Source: Haladaptatus sp. DJG-WS-42
GTDB lineage: Archaea; Halobacteriota; Halobacteria; Halobacteriales; Halococcaceae
Length of the DNA stretch: 64,000 bases
Direction of reading: 5' to 3'
NCBI RefSeq assembly: GCF_037198285.1
Contig: NZ_CP147243.1
Span: 2,286,422-2,350,421 of the forward strand
The notes under the pieces were generated by a model. The model worked only from the letters and a program-made list of their open reading frames with translations. It was not told the origin of the DNA and did no database searches. Shown here piece by piece: positions 1 to 8,524 of this stretch. A program made the position numbers and the translations under genes. Every line of letters starts with the position of its first letter. Position 1 is the first letter of the stretch.

Positions 1-1615
1 CCGCATGCTCAACAACAACTTAGACCCCGACGTGGGCGAGAACCCCGAAGAACTCGTCGTCTACGGCGGCACCGGCCGCGCCGCCCGTAGTTGGGACGCC
101 TACGACGCAATTCTCGCAGAACTCCGCGACTTAGACGACGACGAGACGCTCCTCGTCCAATCCGGCAAACCGGTGGGCCGATTCACGACCCACGAACGCG
201 CGCCTCGCGTCCTGATTGCGAACTCGAATTTAGTCGGAAAATGGGACAACTGGGAGCACTTCCACGAACTCGAAGCAGAGGGTCTCATCATGTACGGCCA
301 GATGACCGCCGGGTCGTGGGCCTACATCGGCACGCAGGGCATCATTCAGGGAACCTACGAAACCCTCGCGGAAGCCGGTCGCCAGCACTTCCCCGACGCC
401 AAGGGCCTCACGGGAACCATCACGGTCACCGGCGGCCTCGGCGGGATGGGCGGCGCACAACCGCTTGCCGTGACGATGAACCACGGTGTGTGCATCGCCG
501 CGGAAGTGGACGACCACCGCATCGACCGCCGCATCGAGACGCGCTACTGTATGGAGAAGACCGACGACTTGGACGAAGCCATCTCGATGGCACAGGAAGC
601 TGCTGCGAAGGGCGACCCCCTCTCGATTGGCCTGCACATGAACGCCGCCGACATGTTCGAGGGGATGCTCGAACGAGACTTCGTCCCCGACATCGTCACC
701 GACCAGACGAGCGCCCACGACGAACTGGAAGGCTACTATCCCTCGGGCTACACCGTCGAAGAAGCCGACCAACTCCGCGCAGAAAACCCTGAGAAATACG
801 TCGAGGAGAGTCTCGACACGATGGTTCGCCACGTCGAAGGCATCCTCGCCATGCAGGAGCAGGGCGCAATCGCCTTCGAATACGGGAACAACATTCGTGG
901 ACAGGTCAAAGAACACCGCGGGATGGCAAATGCGTTCGACTTCGAGGGCTTCGTCCCGGCCTACATCCGACCGCTGTTCTGCCGTGGCAAGGGGCCGTTC
1001 CGTTGGGCCGCACTCTCTGGCGACCCGGCAGACATCCACCGCACCGACGACGCCGTGAGGGAACTGTTCCCCGAGAAGGAACACCTCCACCGCTGGATCG
1101 ACCTCGCACAGGAGCAGGTCGCGTTTCAGGGCCTCCCGTCGCGGGTTTGCTGGCTCGGGTATTCGACCGACGAGGACGGCATCACCGAACGCGCGAAGTT
1201 CGCGCTCAAAATCAACGACCTCGTGCGCGAGGGTGAAATCTCGGCCCCGGTTGTCGTTACGCGCGACCACCTCGACGCGGGCAGCGTCGCAAGTCCGAAC
1301 CGCGAGACAGAGGCCATGCGCGACGGCTCAGACGCCGTTGCTGACTGGCCACTCTTGAACGCCCTGCTCAACTGCGCGGCGGGCGCGGACATCGTGAGCG
1401 TCCACGACGGCGGCGGTGTTGGCATCGGCAACGCGCTCCACACGAACAATCACGTCGTCCTCGATGGAACCGACCTCGCCGCAGAGAAGGCCCGTCGCGT
1501 GTTCACCACTGACCCCGGCATGGGCGTCATCCGCCACGCCGACGCAGGCTACGAGGAAGCGCTTGACGAGGCGACCGTCTCGAACGTCCCGATTCCGATG
1601 CGAGACCGGAAATGA
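1..1615 (+). CDS. hutU: Urocanate hydratase, 5'-truncated by the window
   Basis: Urocanase converts urocanate to imidazolonepropionate, the second step of histidine degradation, in the cytoplasm with tightly bound NAD+. About 536 residues are visible from the Met codon at 5. That Met aligns with an internal LNNNLDP region of the family (usual length about 555-590 aa), so the true start lies upstream of the window and the frame is open to the left edge. The glycine-rich [12 protein letters not shown] segment (about residues 142-153) is the NAD site. The RVCWLGY segment carries the conserved active-site Cys (about residue 382 of the visible part). The stop overlaps the hutG start as ATGA, which indicates one transcript hutU-hutG-hutI. 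Identity is firm; only the N-terminus is missing. Confidence 0.96.
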   Translation, partial: RMLNNNLDPDVGENPEELVVYGGTGRAARSWDAYDAILAELRDLDDDETLLVQSGKPVGRFTTHERAPRVLIANSNLVGKWDNWEHFHELEAEGLIMYGQMTAGSWAYIGTQGIIQGTYETLAEAGRQHFPDAKGLTGTITVTGGLGGMGGAQPLAVTMNHGVCIAAEVDDHRIDRRIETRYCMEKTDDLDEAISMAQEAAAKGDPLSIGLHMNAADMFEGMLERDFVPDIVTDQTSAHDELEGYYPSGYTVEEADQLRAENPEKYVEESLDTMVRHVEGILAMQEQGAIAFEYGNNIRGQVKEHRGMANAFDFEGFVPAYIRPLFCRGKGPFRWAALSGDPADIHRTDDAVRELFPEKEHLHRWIDLAQEQVAFQGLPSRVCWLGYSTDEDGITERAKFALKINDLVREGEISAPVVVTRDHLDAGSVASPNRETEAMRDGSDAVADWPLLNALLNCAAGADIVSVHDGGGVGIGNALHTNNHVVLDGTDLAAEKARRVFTTDPGMGVIRHADAGYEEALDEATVSNVPIPMRDRK

Positions 1616-2526
1616 GCTTCGCAGAACCCGAACACTGGCAAGGAACGTCTTCGGACCCGAGCGACGAGCAGTTCGGCCACGTCGTTGAAGCCACCTCGTT
1701 GGACAAGGCAAGCGAGTACGACGCCGTCCTCGTCGGTGAACCCTACGACGGCGCAGTCATCTCGCGCAAGGGAGCCGCAGACGGTCCAGCGGCCATCCGC
1801 GCGGCGCTCGCAGGCATCAAGAGCCATCACTTCGACGCCGGGCCAGTCTCAAGTATCGGCGACCTCGGCGACGTGGTGATTCCCGATGGCTCGGTTGCTG
1901 AAGTTCAAGACGCCGTCCGAGCGACTACCGCCGAAATCCACGCACAGGACACGATGCCGGTGTTCCTCGGTGGCGACAACTCACTGACGTTCCCGAACGT
2001 TGCTCCATTGCTCGAATCTGGCTCAGTCGGCGTCATCAACTTCGACGCGCACCTCGACGTTCGGGAAGTCCCTGAGTCGGGGCCGACGAGCGGAACGCCC
2101 TACCGCCAACTCCACGACGCGGGACTCGCGGGCTACGCCTGCGTCGGCGCACGCCACTTCGAAACGAGCACCGCGTACCACGATTTCGTCCTCGACAACG
2201 AGGGCGAAGTCGTGACTGCAGAAGAGGTTTCTGACGACGCGGTGGCCGCAATCGACAGCGCGCTCTCGGCCCTCGAACACGTTGACACGCTCTATCTGAG
2301 CGTGGACATCGACGTGCTGGATGCAGTCTACTGCGGAGCAAGCGCACCCACTCCCGGCGGTCTCTCGCCAGGCGACCTGTTTCGCGCGGTCAGACTCGCC
2401 GCGAGTGACGATCGCGTCGCTGGCTTTGAAGTCGTGGAGTGCGCACCACCACTCGATGAACACAACCGAACCGTCGATGCTGCGGCGCGCACCGTCGCCC
2501 AATTCCTCGCGGGGTGGTCGGCGTGA
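1612..2526 (+). CDS. hutG: Formimidoylglutamase (arginase/ureohydrolase family)
   Basis: This 304-residue ureohydrolase-fold protein should hydrolyse N-formimidoyl-L-glutamate to glutamate and formamide, the last step of the hut pathway. Visible family motifs are FLGGDNS (about residue 120), NFDAHLD (about 143) and SVDIDVLDA (about 231), which carry the Asp and His ligands of the binuclear Mn centre. The first motif reads GGDN where the family norm is GGDH, so one expected Mn-ligand His is an Asn. The ATG overlaps the hutU stop and the TGA overlaps the GTG of hutI, so the three genes are translationally coupled. An agmatinase activity is possible from fold alone, but the hut context argues for HutG. 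Confidence 0.9.
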   Translation: MSFAEPEHWQGTSSDPSDEQFGHVVEATSLDKASEYDAVLVGEPYDGAVISRKGAADGPAAIRAALAGIKSHHFDAGPVSSIGDLGDVVIPDGSVAEVQDAVRATTAEIHAQDTMPVFLGGDNSLTFPNVAPLLESGSVGVINFDAHLDVREVPESGPTSGTPYRQLHDAGLAGYACVGARHFETSTAYHDFVLDNEGEVVTAEEVSDDAVAAIDSALSALEHVDTLYLSVDIDVLDAVYCGASAPTPGGLSPGDLFRAVRLAASDDRVAGFEVVECAPPLDEHNRTVDAAARTVAQFLAGWSA

Positions 2527-3737
2527 GTGACCTCGTCATCCACGACGCCGCAGAACTCGTCGTCGGAAAGGCCGAGGATGCACCGCTCGAACGCTACGAG
2601 AACGCCGCGATTGCAGTAGCGGATGGGACGGTCGTCGCGGTCGGTTCGACTGCCGACGTGACCCGTGAGTACCCGGCGGAGAACGCAACCGAGGCAATCG
2701 ACGCCACCGGCAAAACGGTGCTCCCGGGCTTCGTTGACCCGCACACCCACGCCCTGTTCGCGGGAGACCGCTCCGACGAATTCGAGGCAAAGCTGCGCGG
2801 AAAGACGTATCAGGAGATTCTGGCGGCGGGCGGTGGGATTCTCAAATCCGTTCGCTCGGTTCGAGAAGTGGACGACGAAACGCTCGTCTCGAACTTGCTC
2901 GGCCATCTCGACCGAATGCTCGCCCACGGGACGACGACTGTCGAGGTCAAGTCAGGCTACGGCCTCGATACGGAAACCGAACTCCGGATGCTCGACGCCA
3001 TCCGCAAAGCCGACGGACAGCACCCAGTGGACGTAATTCCGACGTTCATGGGCGCACACGCCGTCCCGCAGGGGATGGACGCGGACGAGTACACCCAAGA
3101 GGTCATAGAGGAGCAACTGCCCGCCGTCGCGGAGCAGGGCATCGCGGAGTTCAACGACGTGTTCTGCGAAAAAGACGTGTTCTCCGTCGAGCAATCGCGG
3201 CGGATCCTTGAAGCCGGTGAAGAACACGGATTGACGCCGAAAGTGCACGCAGAAGAACTCGCACACATTGGCGGGACGAAACTCGCCGCCGAACTCGGCG
3301 CGACGAGTGCAGACCACCTGCTCCACTCGACCGAAGAGGACATTCTGGCGCTCGTGGAGGCGGGTGTCGTTCCGGTTCTCTTGCCGGGCACCGCTTTCGG
3401 CCTCGGCGCGGAATTTGCGGACGCACAGATGATGCTCGAACAGGGCGCACCCGTCGCCATCGCGACCGACTTCAACCCGAACTGCCACAGCCACTCGATG
3501 GGCTTCGCGCAGTCGCTCGCGTGCGTCGAGATGCACATGACGCCCGCGCAGGCGCTCGTCGCCGCAACCGAACATGCCGCGCTCGCGCTCGACAGACCGA
3601 ATCTCGGCCGACTCGACGCGGGTGCGCCAGCAGACCTCGTCGTCGTGGACGCCCCGAACCATGTCCACGTGCCGTATCAGTACGGAACGAATCTGGTGGA
3701 AACGGTGGTCAAAAACGGCGAGCGTGTCTTCGGGTAG
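2523..3737 (+). CDS. hutI: Imidazolonepropionase
   Basis: A 404-residue amidohydrolase that opens the ring of 4-imidazolone-5-propionate to give N-formimidoylglutamate, the third hut step. The metal-binding PHTHALFAG motif, the HAEELAH segment and the FNPNCHSHS segment near the C-terminal half are all typical of HutI. I chose GTG at 2523 because it overlaps the hutG stop as GTGA; an in-frame GTG at 2514 is the alternative and adds three residues. No histidine ammonia-lyase follows. The next gene is convergent, so hutH must be upstream of the window or elsewhere. Confidence 0.93.
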   Translation: MSDLVIHDAAELVVGKAEDAPLERYENAAIAVADGTVVAVGSTADVTREYPAENATEAIDATGKTVLPGFVDPHTHALFAGDRSDEFEAKLRGKTYQEILAAGGGILKSVRSVREVDDETLVSNLLGHLDRMLAHGTTTVEVKSGYGLDTETELRMLDAIRKADGQHPVDVIPTFMGAHAVPQGMDADEYTQEVIEEQLPAVAEQGIAEFNDVFCEKDVFSVEQSRRILEAGEEHGLTPKVHAEELAHIGGTKLAAELGATSADHLLHSTEEDILALVEAGVVPVLLPGTAFGLGAEFADAQMMLEQGAPVAIATDFNPNCHSHSMGFAQSLACVEMHMTPAQALVAATEHAALALDRPNLGRLDAGAPADLVVVDAPNHVHVPYQYGTNLVETVVKNGERVFG

Positions 3738-3847
3738 TCAGAGGGAGTATCGTACTTACTCGGGGGTCTTTCGGTCACACCTCGACAGAGGCACGTGGTT
3801 TGACGACCGTATTGTGAGGGCTCGTTGAACAGGTACGAGACCCCCTC

Positions 3848-5419
3848 TCAGTTCACGTTTCGTTCCGAATCGCCCCAGTACTGGTCGCGCAGGTCGGTTT
3901 TCCGGACTTTTCCATAGGAGCTGCGCGGCAACTCGGTTACGATGTCGATTTCTTTCGGTTTTTTGTATGCCGCGAGGTCGGTCTCGCAGGTGGCTTCGAG
4001 TTCGTCTCTGAGCGTTGCGTTCTCGATTTCTGCGTCCGGGCGCGGTTCGATAATGGCAATCACTTTCTCACCCCAGTAGTCATCAGGAACGCCGATGACG
4101 GCGGCGTTCGAGACGGCCGTGTGGGTGGCGAGCACCTCTTCGATTTCGCGGGGGTAGACGTTCATCCCGCCGGTGATTATCATGTCCTTTTTCCGGTCTA
4201 AGATATAGAGGAAGCCGTCTTCGTCAAAGCGCCCCACGTCGCCGGTGTGGAGCCAGCCGTCCACGATGGTCTCTGCGGTTTTCTCGGGCAGTTCCCAGTA
4301 GCCCGGCGTCGCGAGCGGCGACCGGACCGTTATCTCCCCGAGTTCGCCTTGCTCGACGGGTTCGTTTTTGTCGTCCACGAGTCTGACTTCCGCGGTGTCC
4401 ACTTCGCGGCCCGCAGATTGGAGTAGTTGTTCGTTTTCTTCCGCCGCCCGGCGATGGGTTTCGTGGTCGAGGACGGAGATGGTCATGGGACACTCCATCT
4501 GGCCGTAGGACTGGATGAACACATCGCCGAAGGTGTCGAGGCCTTCGCGCAGGCGGGCGGCGCTCATCGGCGCACCAGCGTAGTAGAGGTTGCGAAGCGA
4601 GGAGAGGTCACGGTCGTCGTCATCTGCGTCGTAAGTATCGAGCAGTTTGTAAATCATCGTCGGGACGACGAAGATGGAGTTCACGCCGTGGGTGTCCACC
4701 GCCTCAAGGAAGTCGTCGGGGTCGAAGCCATCGACGAGGATGTTCGTCCCGCCAACGAGCATGGTTGATTCGACGAGAAAGCCTGTGCCGTGGGTGAGCG
4801 GCGCGGCGTGGAGCGTCACGTCACCGTCTTGCTGTCCGAGTTCAGTTTTGAGCGAGAGCGCGGTCGAGAGCCACGTGTGGTGGGTGTGGGTCACGCCCTT
4901 TGGCAAGCCCGTCGTGCCCGATGTGTACATCAGCGCACAGGGGTCGTCGCGACTCCCGACGGACTGAGGGGTTGTGTCTGAGTCGAAGAGTGACTCGTAG
5001 GCGTGCGTCTCGCCGGGGAAGGCTGCATCTTCGGCGCCGACCACGACGTAGTGGGTCGCCCGCGCGTCCATCTCGGTGCAGTGGTCTGCGAACTGCGCTT
5101 CTGCGACGAGCACGTCGATGTCGGCATCAGAGACAAGGTGGTCGTGGTCGCCCGGCGTGAGCATCGTGTTGAGCGGGACTTTGAGCGCGCCAAGTCGGTA
5201 GGCAGCGACCGACGTTTCGATGAATGCGGCGTGATTTTTCACCAGCAAGCCGACGCGGTCGCCGGGTGAGACGCCGAGCTGTGCAAGGCCAGAAACGAGC
5301 CGATCTACGCGCCCGTCGAGCGTTTCGTAGGTTACCCCGTCTTCAGCTCCACGACCGAGGAGCGCCGTGCGGTCTGGATGGCGTCTCGCGGCTCGTCTGA
5401 GAATATGCCCAAGATTCAT
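3848..5419 (-). CDS. AMP-forming acyl-CoA ligase (ANL superfamily)
   Basis: A full-length 523-residue adenylate-forming ligase that activates a carboxylic acid to its acyl-CoA using ATP and CoA. The P-loop-like MYTSGTTGLPKG motif, the hinge region around GWLHTGD...DRKKDMIITGG and the C-terminal SYGKVRK with the catalytic Lys are present, so the enzyme looks intact. The start is taken at ATG 5419 (MNLGHIL), because the longer open frame upstream lacks family similarity and runs into the divergent promoter region. It is divergent from the MaoC-like gene (106 nt apart). The substrate cannot be read from the sequence; a medium/long-chain or aromatic acid is possible. Confidence 0.88.
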   Translation of the reverse strand: MNLGHILRRAARRHPDRTALLGRGAEDGVTYETLDGRVDRLVSGLAQLGVSPGDRVGLLVKNHAAFIETSVAAYRLGALKVPLNTMLTPGDHDHLVSDADIDVLVAEAQFADHCTEMDARATHYVVVGAEDAAFPGETHAYESLFDSDTTPQSVGSRDDPCALMYTSGTTGLPKGVTHTHHTWLSTALSLKTELGQQDGDVTLHAAPLTHGTGFLVESTMLVGGTNILVDGFDPDDFLEAVDTHGVNSIFVVPTMIYKLLDTYDADDDDRDLSSLRNLYYAGAPMSAARLREGLDTFGDVFIQSYGQMECPMTISVLDHETHRRAAEENEQLLQSAGREVDTAEVRLVDDKNEPVEQGELGEITVRSPLATPGYWELPEKTAETIVDGWLHTGDVGRFDEDGFLYILDRKKDMIITGGMNVYPREIEEVLATHTAVSNAAVIGVPDDYWGEKVIAIIEPRPDAEIENATLRDELEATCETDLAAYKKPKEIDIVTELPRSSYGKVRKTDLRDQYWGDSERNVN

Positions 5420-5525
5420 GCGTGACAATTTCTGACGCGGGATAAAATAATTCCGCACGCGGCAGGGTGTCGGCAAGAACGGAGGCGACCCGACGATACA
5501 AGCCGTCTCGTACCTGTGTGTAGTC

Positions 5526-5972
5526 ATGCCACAGACGGCGTACTTCTACGAGGACTTGGCGGTGGACGACACGTTCGAAACGCGCGGCCGGACGATTACC
5601 GAGAGCCATCTCGTCACCCACGCGGGCAACACGGGGGACATGAACGAACTCCAGATGAACGAGGCGTTCGCAAAAGAGACGCGCTTTGGCGAGCGCGCGG
5701 TGCACGCCCCGCTCACCTACTCGATGATGGAGGGGCTCATCACGAGCGACTTCCGCCACGAAGATTCCAATATCTGTTACTACGGGCTTGATAAGATGCG
5801 GATTCCACACCCGACGTTCATCGGCGACACCATCAGCGTCTCGCGGACAATCACAAAGACCGAAGCCCGCGAAGACGGCGGTATCGTCACGTTCCGCGAC
5901 GAGGTGACGACCGAGGAGGGAAAGGTCGTCCTCGTCTGTGAGACGCTCGAATACATCCGCTCGCGGGAGTGA
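5526..5972 (+). CDS. MaoC-like hot-dog fold protein, possible acyl-CoA hydratase
   Basis: A 148-residue single hot-dog domain of the MaoC/(R)-specific enoyl-CoA hydratase type. The segment AGNTGDMNELQMNEAFA corresponds to the hydratase motif GDxNPxH. The Asp and Asn are kept, but Pro is Glu and the catalytic His position is Gln, so classical hydratase chemistry is doubtful. The later HPTFIGDTISV segment is also family-typical. It lies divergent to an acyl-CoA ligase and converges on an iron alcohol dehydrogenase with no gap between the two stops, which suggests a role in acyl-CoA metabolism. A thioesterase-like or non-catalytic role is an alternative. Confidence 0.8.
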   Translation: MPQTAYFYEDLAVDDTFETRGRTITESHLVTHAGNTGDMNELQMNEAFAKETRFGERAVHAPLTYSMMEGLITSDFRHEDSNICYYGLDKMRIPHPTFIGDTISVSRTITKTEAREDGGIVTFRDEVTTEEGKVVLVCETLEYIRSRE

Positions 5973-7127
5973 TTACCACGCGGCTTCGAGAAACGCGACG
6001 AGGTCCGCTTCGGTGATGTCTCGCGGATGACTCGCGAGCGATGGCTCTGCTGCGGCGATTCCTGCGACGGCTTCGAAGTCGTCCTTCTCGACGCCCACGT
6101 CGCGCAGGCGGGTTGGCGTCCCGATAGTTTCCTGGAGCGTGGTGACTGCGGAGAGGACGTTTTCGAGCGTTTCTTCTGCAGACCCAGTTACGTCAACGCC
6201 CATTGCCTGCCCGATTCGGCGGATGGCGTCGGGGGCTGCTGGCGCGGTGAAGCGAATGCCGTGAGGGAGGAGGATGCTGTTTCCGTCGCCGTGAGAGAGC
6301 GGGTGGCGCGCACAGAGGATGTGATTCACGCCGTGATTGATGCTGACACCACCGACGACGCCGAGTCCCGAGAGCGCTGCGCCAAGTTGTGCTTGCACGC
6401 GCGCTTCGGGGTCGCCTGCGACCGCACCGGGCAGATGTTCTACGAGCAAGCGAATCGCCTTCTCGGCGGTGGCCTGATAGAACGGATTGTCGCTTCTGCC
6501 CGCTGAATACAGAATTTCGACGGCGTGGTCGAGCGCGTTCATGCCCGTGCTCCCGATGACCGACGCAGGTGTCGTTTCCGCGATAGCCGGGTCGTAGATG
6601 CTCGCCTGCGGTCGCACCTTTTCGTCTAAGAGGACGACTTTTTCTTCGGGGGTGGACACGCCACAGATGTTCGTCACCTCGGCCGCAGAGAGCGTCGTGA
6701 CCACACAATAGAGCGGCAGTTTTTCTGCGGGCAACTCAGGCACTTCGACCTGTCCGTCTACATTCCGGGTTTTGAGTTGGGAGAGGGCATCGGTTCGCTC
6801 TGCGGCGAAGATGGCGATGGCTTTCGCCGTATCGCTCGCACTCCCGCCGCCGACGCTCACGAGGGTGTCTGCGTCGCAGTCGCGGAGGCGCTCGACGCCT
6901 TCGACGACAGTTTCGTGCGGGACGTTCGGTCGTGCGCCGGTGTACGTCTCCACGAGCGTCTCGCCAAGTGCCTCAGTGACCGGTTCCATGACGGCGGCTG
7001 TCGCACCGACGTTCTCGCCACAGACCACCATGACGCTCGCGTCCGCGTCGATGAGGTCGGTGAGTTGGGAGACACTATCTGGTCCCCACACGAACCGTGC
7101 CCGTTCGTATTCGTGGTCAAAAATCAT
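5973..7127 (-). CDS. Iron-containing alcohol dehydrogenase family protein
   Basis: A 384-residue member of the Fe-ADH/dehydroquinate-synthase-like superfamily, resembling maleylacetate reductases and group III alcohol dehydrogenases. The dinucleotide-binding SVGGGSASDTAKA segment (about residues 91-103) is clear. The metal-binding part is visible as NALDHAVE and as NHGVNHILCARHPLSHG, with several His that usually ligate Fe or Zn. It would reduce or oxidise an alcohol, aldehyde or keto acid with NAD(P)H; the substrate is unknown. It shares an 86-nt divergent promoter region with the acyl-CoA dehydrogenase, so the two may be co-regulated. Confidence 0.85.
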   Translation of the reverse strand: MIFDHEYERARFVWGPDSVSQLTDLIDADASVMVVCGENVGATAAVMEPVTEALGETLVETYTGARPNVPHETVVEGVERLRDCDADTLVSVGGGSASDTAKAIAIFAAERTDALSQLKTRNVDGQVEVPELPAEKLPLYCVVTTLSAAEVTNICGVSTPEEKVVLLDEKVRPQASIYDPAIAETTPASVIGSTGMNALDHAVEILYSAGRSDNPFYQATAEKAIRLLVEHLPGAVAGDPEARVQAQLGAALSGLGVVGGVSINHGVNHILCARHPLSHGDGNSILLPHGIRFTAPAAPDAIRRIGQAMGVDVTGSAEETLENVLSAVTTLQETIGTPTRLRDVGVEKDDFEAVAGIAAAEPSLASHPRDITEADLVAFLEAAW

Positions 7128-7213
7128 ACACGTTCTAGAATATGCAGAAAGTTAGCAGTTAGCATTCAGGAGATTTCCCGCGCTGGTTGCGTTTATCCCA
7201 AACGTCTTAGGGA

Positions 7214-8449
7214 ATGATGGCCCTTGACAAGGTAATGCAGTACAACGACTCTGCCCTCGCACAGGAAGTCTCCGGACGGGTGCGAGAGTTCATGGACGAC
7301 GTGGTGATTCCAGCAGAACGCGACCTCGAACCGGGCGCCGTGGTCTCCGATTCTGTTCTCGCAGACCTGCGCGAGCAGGCCCGTGAGTACGACGTGTACG
7401 CGCCGCAAATTTCAGAGGAGTACGGTGGGATGGGCCTCGAATTCCGCGACGTGCTCCCAGCGTTCGAGCAGGCGGGACGCAGTATCCTCGGCGCGCCCGC
7501 GATGCGCGTAGACGCTCCCGACGAAGGCAACATGCACACCTTCGAAATGCTCGGCACGAAAGAGCAGAAAGACGAGTGGCTTCGGCCGCTCGTCGCCGGT
7601 GACATTCACTCCGGGTTCGCCATGACTGAGCCGATTCAGGGCGGTGGCTCAGACCCGAAGATGCTCAAGACGAAAGCCGAGAAAGACGGCGACGAGTGGG
7701 TCGTAAACGGGCACAAGTGGTGGACGACGAACGGTAGCGACGCGAGCATCCTCATCGTGATGGCGCGCACCGACTTCGACGCCCACCCGTATCAGGGCGC
7801 GTCGCTGATTCTCGTCCCAATCGACACGCCCGGCGTGGAAGTCGTCCGCGACATTCCGCACACCGGCGGCGGCGTCATCGGAACCGTGCACTCCGAAATC
7901 AAGTTCAACGACGTGCGCGTCCCAGAAGAGAACTTGCTCGGCACCGAAAACATGGGCTTCACCCACGCCCAACAGCGTCTCGGCCCGGCCCGCCTGACCC
8001 ACTGTATGCGCTTTTCGGGCATGGCTCAGCGCTCGCTCGACGTGGCGAAAGCCTACATCTCAGAGCGCGAGGCCTTTGGCGGCCCGGTCGCAGAGAAGCA
8101 AGGCCCGCGCTTTGCGATCGCCGAACACGAGACGAAACTCCACGCCGTGAAGACGATGGTGCGCCACGCCGCGTGGCAAATCGCCGAGGGCGACGAAGCC
8201 CGGATTCCCGTCTCCATGTGTAAGGTGTTCGCCGCGAACGTCGCACAGGAGGCCATCGACACGTCGTTGCAGTTCTGTGGCGCAAACGGGATGGGCAAAG
8301 ACCTGCCAATCTCCGACTTCTACGAGGAGGTTCGCCAGTTCCGCATCGTAGACGGCGCAGACGAGGTTCACAAGCGCGTCATCGCGCGCAACGCGTTCGA
8401 CGAAATCGACCCCGAAGAGATTTCCACGGTCACGCGGTTCGACGGGTAA
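7214..8449 (+). CDS. Acyl-CoA dehydrogenase
   Basis: A 411-residue flavoprotein of the acyl-CoA dehydrogenase family, which introduces a double bond into an acyl-CoA and passes electrons to ETF. Typical segments are FAMTEP followed by a Gly-rich stretch, the NGHKWWTTNGS strand, GGPVAEKQGPRFAIAE near the FAD site and a C-terminal YEEVRQFRIVDGADEVHK. The sequence type is nearest to the ACAD10/11 or CaiA-like branch, by impression. The start at 7214 lies about 20 nt after a TATA-like gtttatc at 7191-7197, so the transcript is probably leaderless or nearly so. The next gene downstream, an acyl-CoA ligase on the same strand, has its own promoter. Confidence 0.92.
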   Translation: MMALDKVMQYNDSALAQEVSGRVREFMDDVVIPAERDLEPGAVVSDSVLADLREQAREYDVYAPQISEEYGGMGLEFRDVLPAFEQAGRSILGAPAMRVDAPDEGNMHTFEMLGTKEQKDEWLRPLVAGDIHSGFAMTEPIQGGGSDPKMLKTKAEKDGDEWVVNGHKWWTTNGSDASILIVMARTDFDAHPYQGASLILVPIDTPGVEVVRDIPHTGGGVIGTVHSEIKFNDVRVPEENLLGTENMGFTHAQQRLGPARLTHCMRFSGMAQRSLDVAKAYISEREAFGGPVAEKQGPRFAIAEHETKLHAVKTMVRHAAWQIAEGDEARIPVSMCKVFAANVAQEAIDTSLQFCGANGMGKDLPISDFYEEVRQFRIVDGADEVHKRVIARNAFDEIDPEEISTVTRFDG

Positions 8450-8467
8450 ACTGCAACACTCAGCGAT

Positions 8468-8488
8468 GGCAACGCACGGCGCGTTGCC
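8468..8488. repeat. Perfect 8-bp inverted repeat, 5-nt spacer
   Basis: The arms GGCAACGC (8468-8475) and GCGTTGCC (8481-8488) are perfectly complementary. The element sits 19 nt after the acyl-CoA dehydrogenase stop and just upstream of the TATA box of the following ligase gene. It could be the terminator of the first gene or a regulator site over the BRE region of the second. Confidence 0.7.
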
Positions 8489-8493
8489 AACAC

Positions 8494-8516
8494 CCTTATA
8501 CTGGTATTTCATACCA
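8494..8516 (+). promoter_or_regulatory. TATA box with adjoining operator-like palindrome
   Basis: A TATA-like ccttata (8494-8500) lies about 27 nt before the ATG at 8525, the spacing expected for a leaderless haloarchaeal transcript. Directly after it the palindrome TGGTAT-ttc-ATACCA (8502-8516) fills the space between TATA box and start. A protein bound there would block initiation, so repression by a fatty-acid-type regulator is inferred. Confidence 0.6.
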
Positions 8517-8524
8517 CAGCACAC

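Noticed and set aside
230-1270. Long minus-strand frame opposite hutU
   Set aside because: It is a shadow of the high-GC codon usage of hutU, with Arg/Val-rich composition atypical of haloarchaeal proteins.
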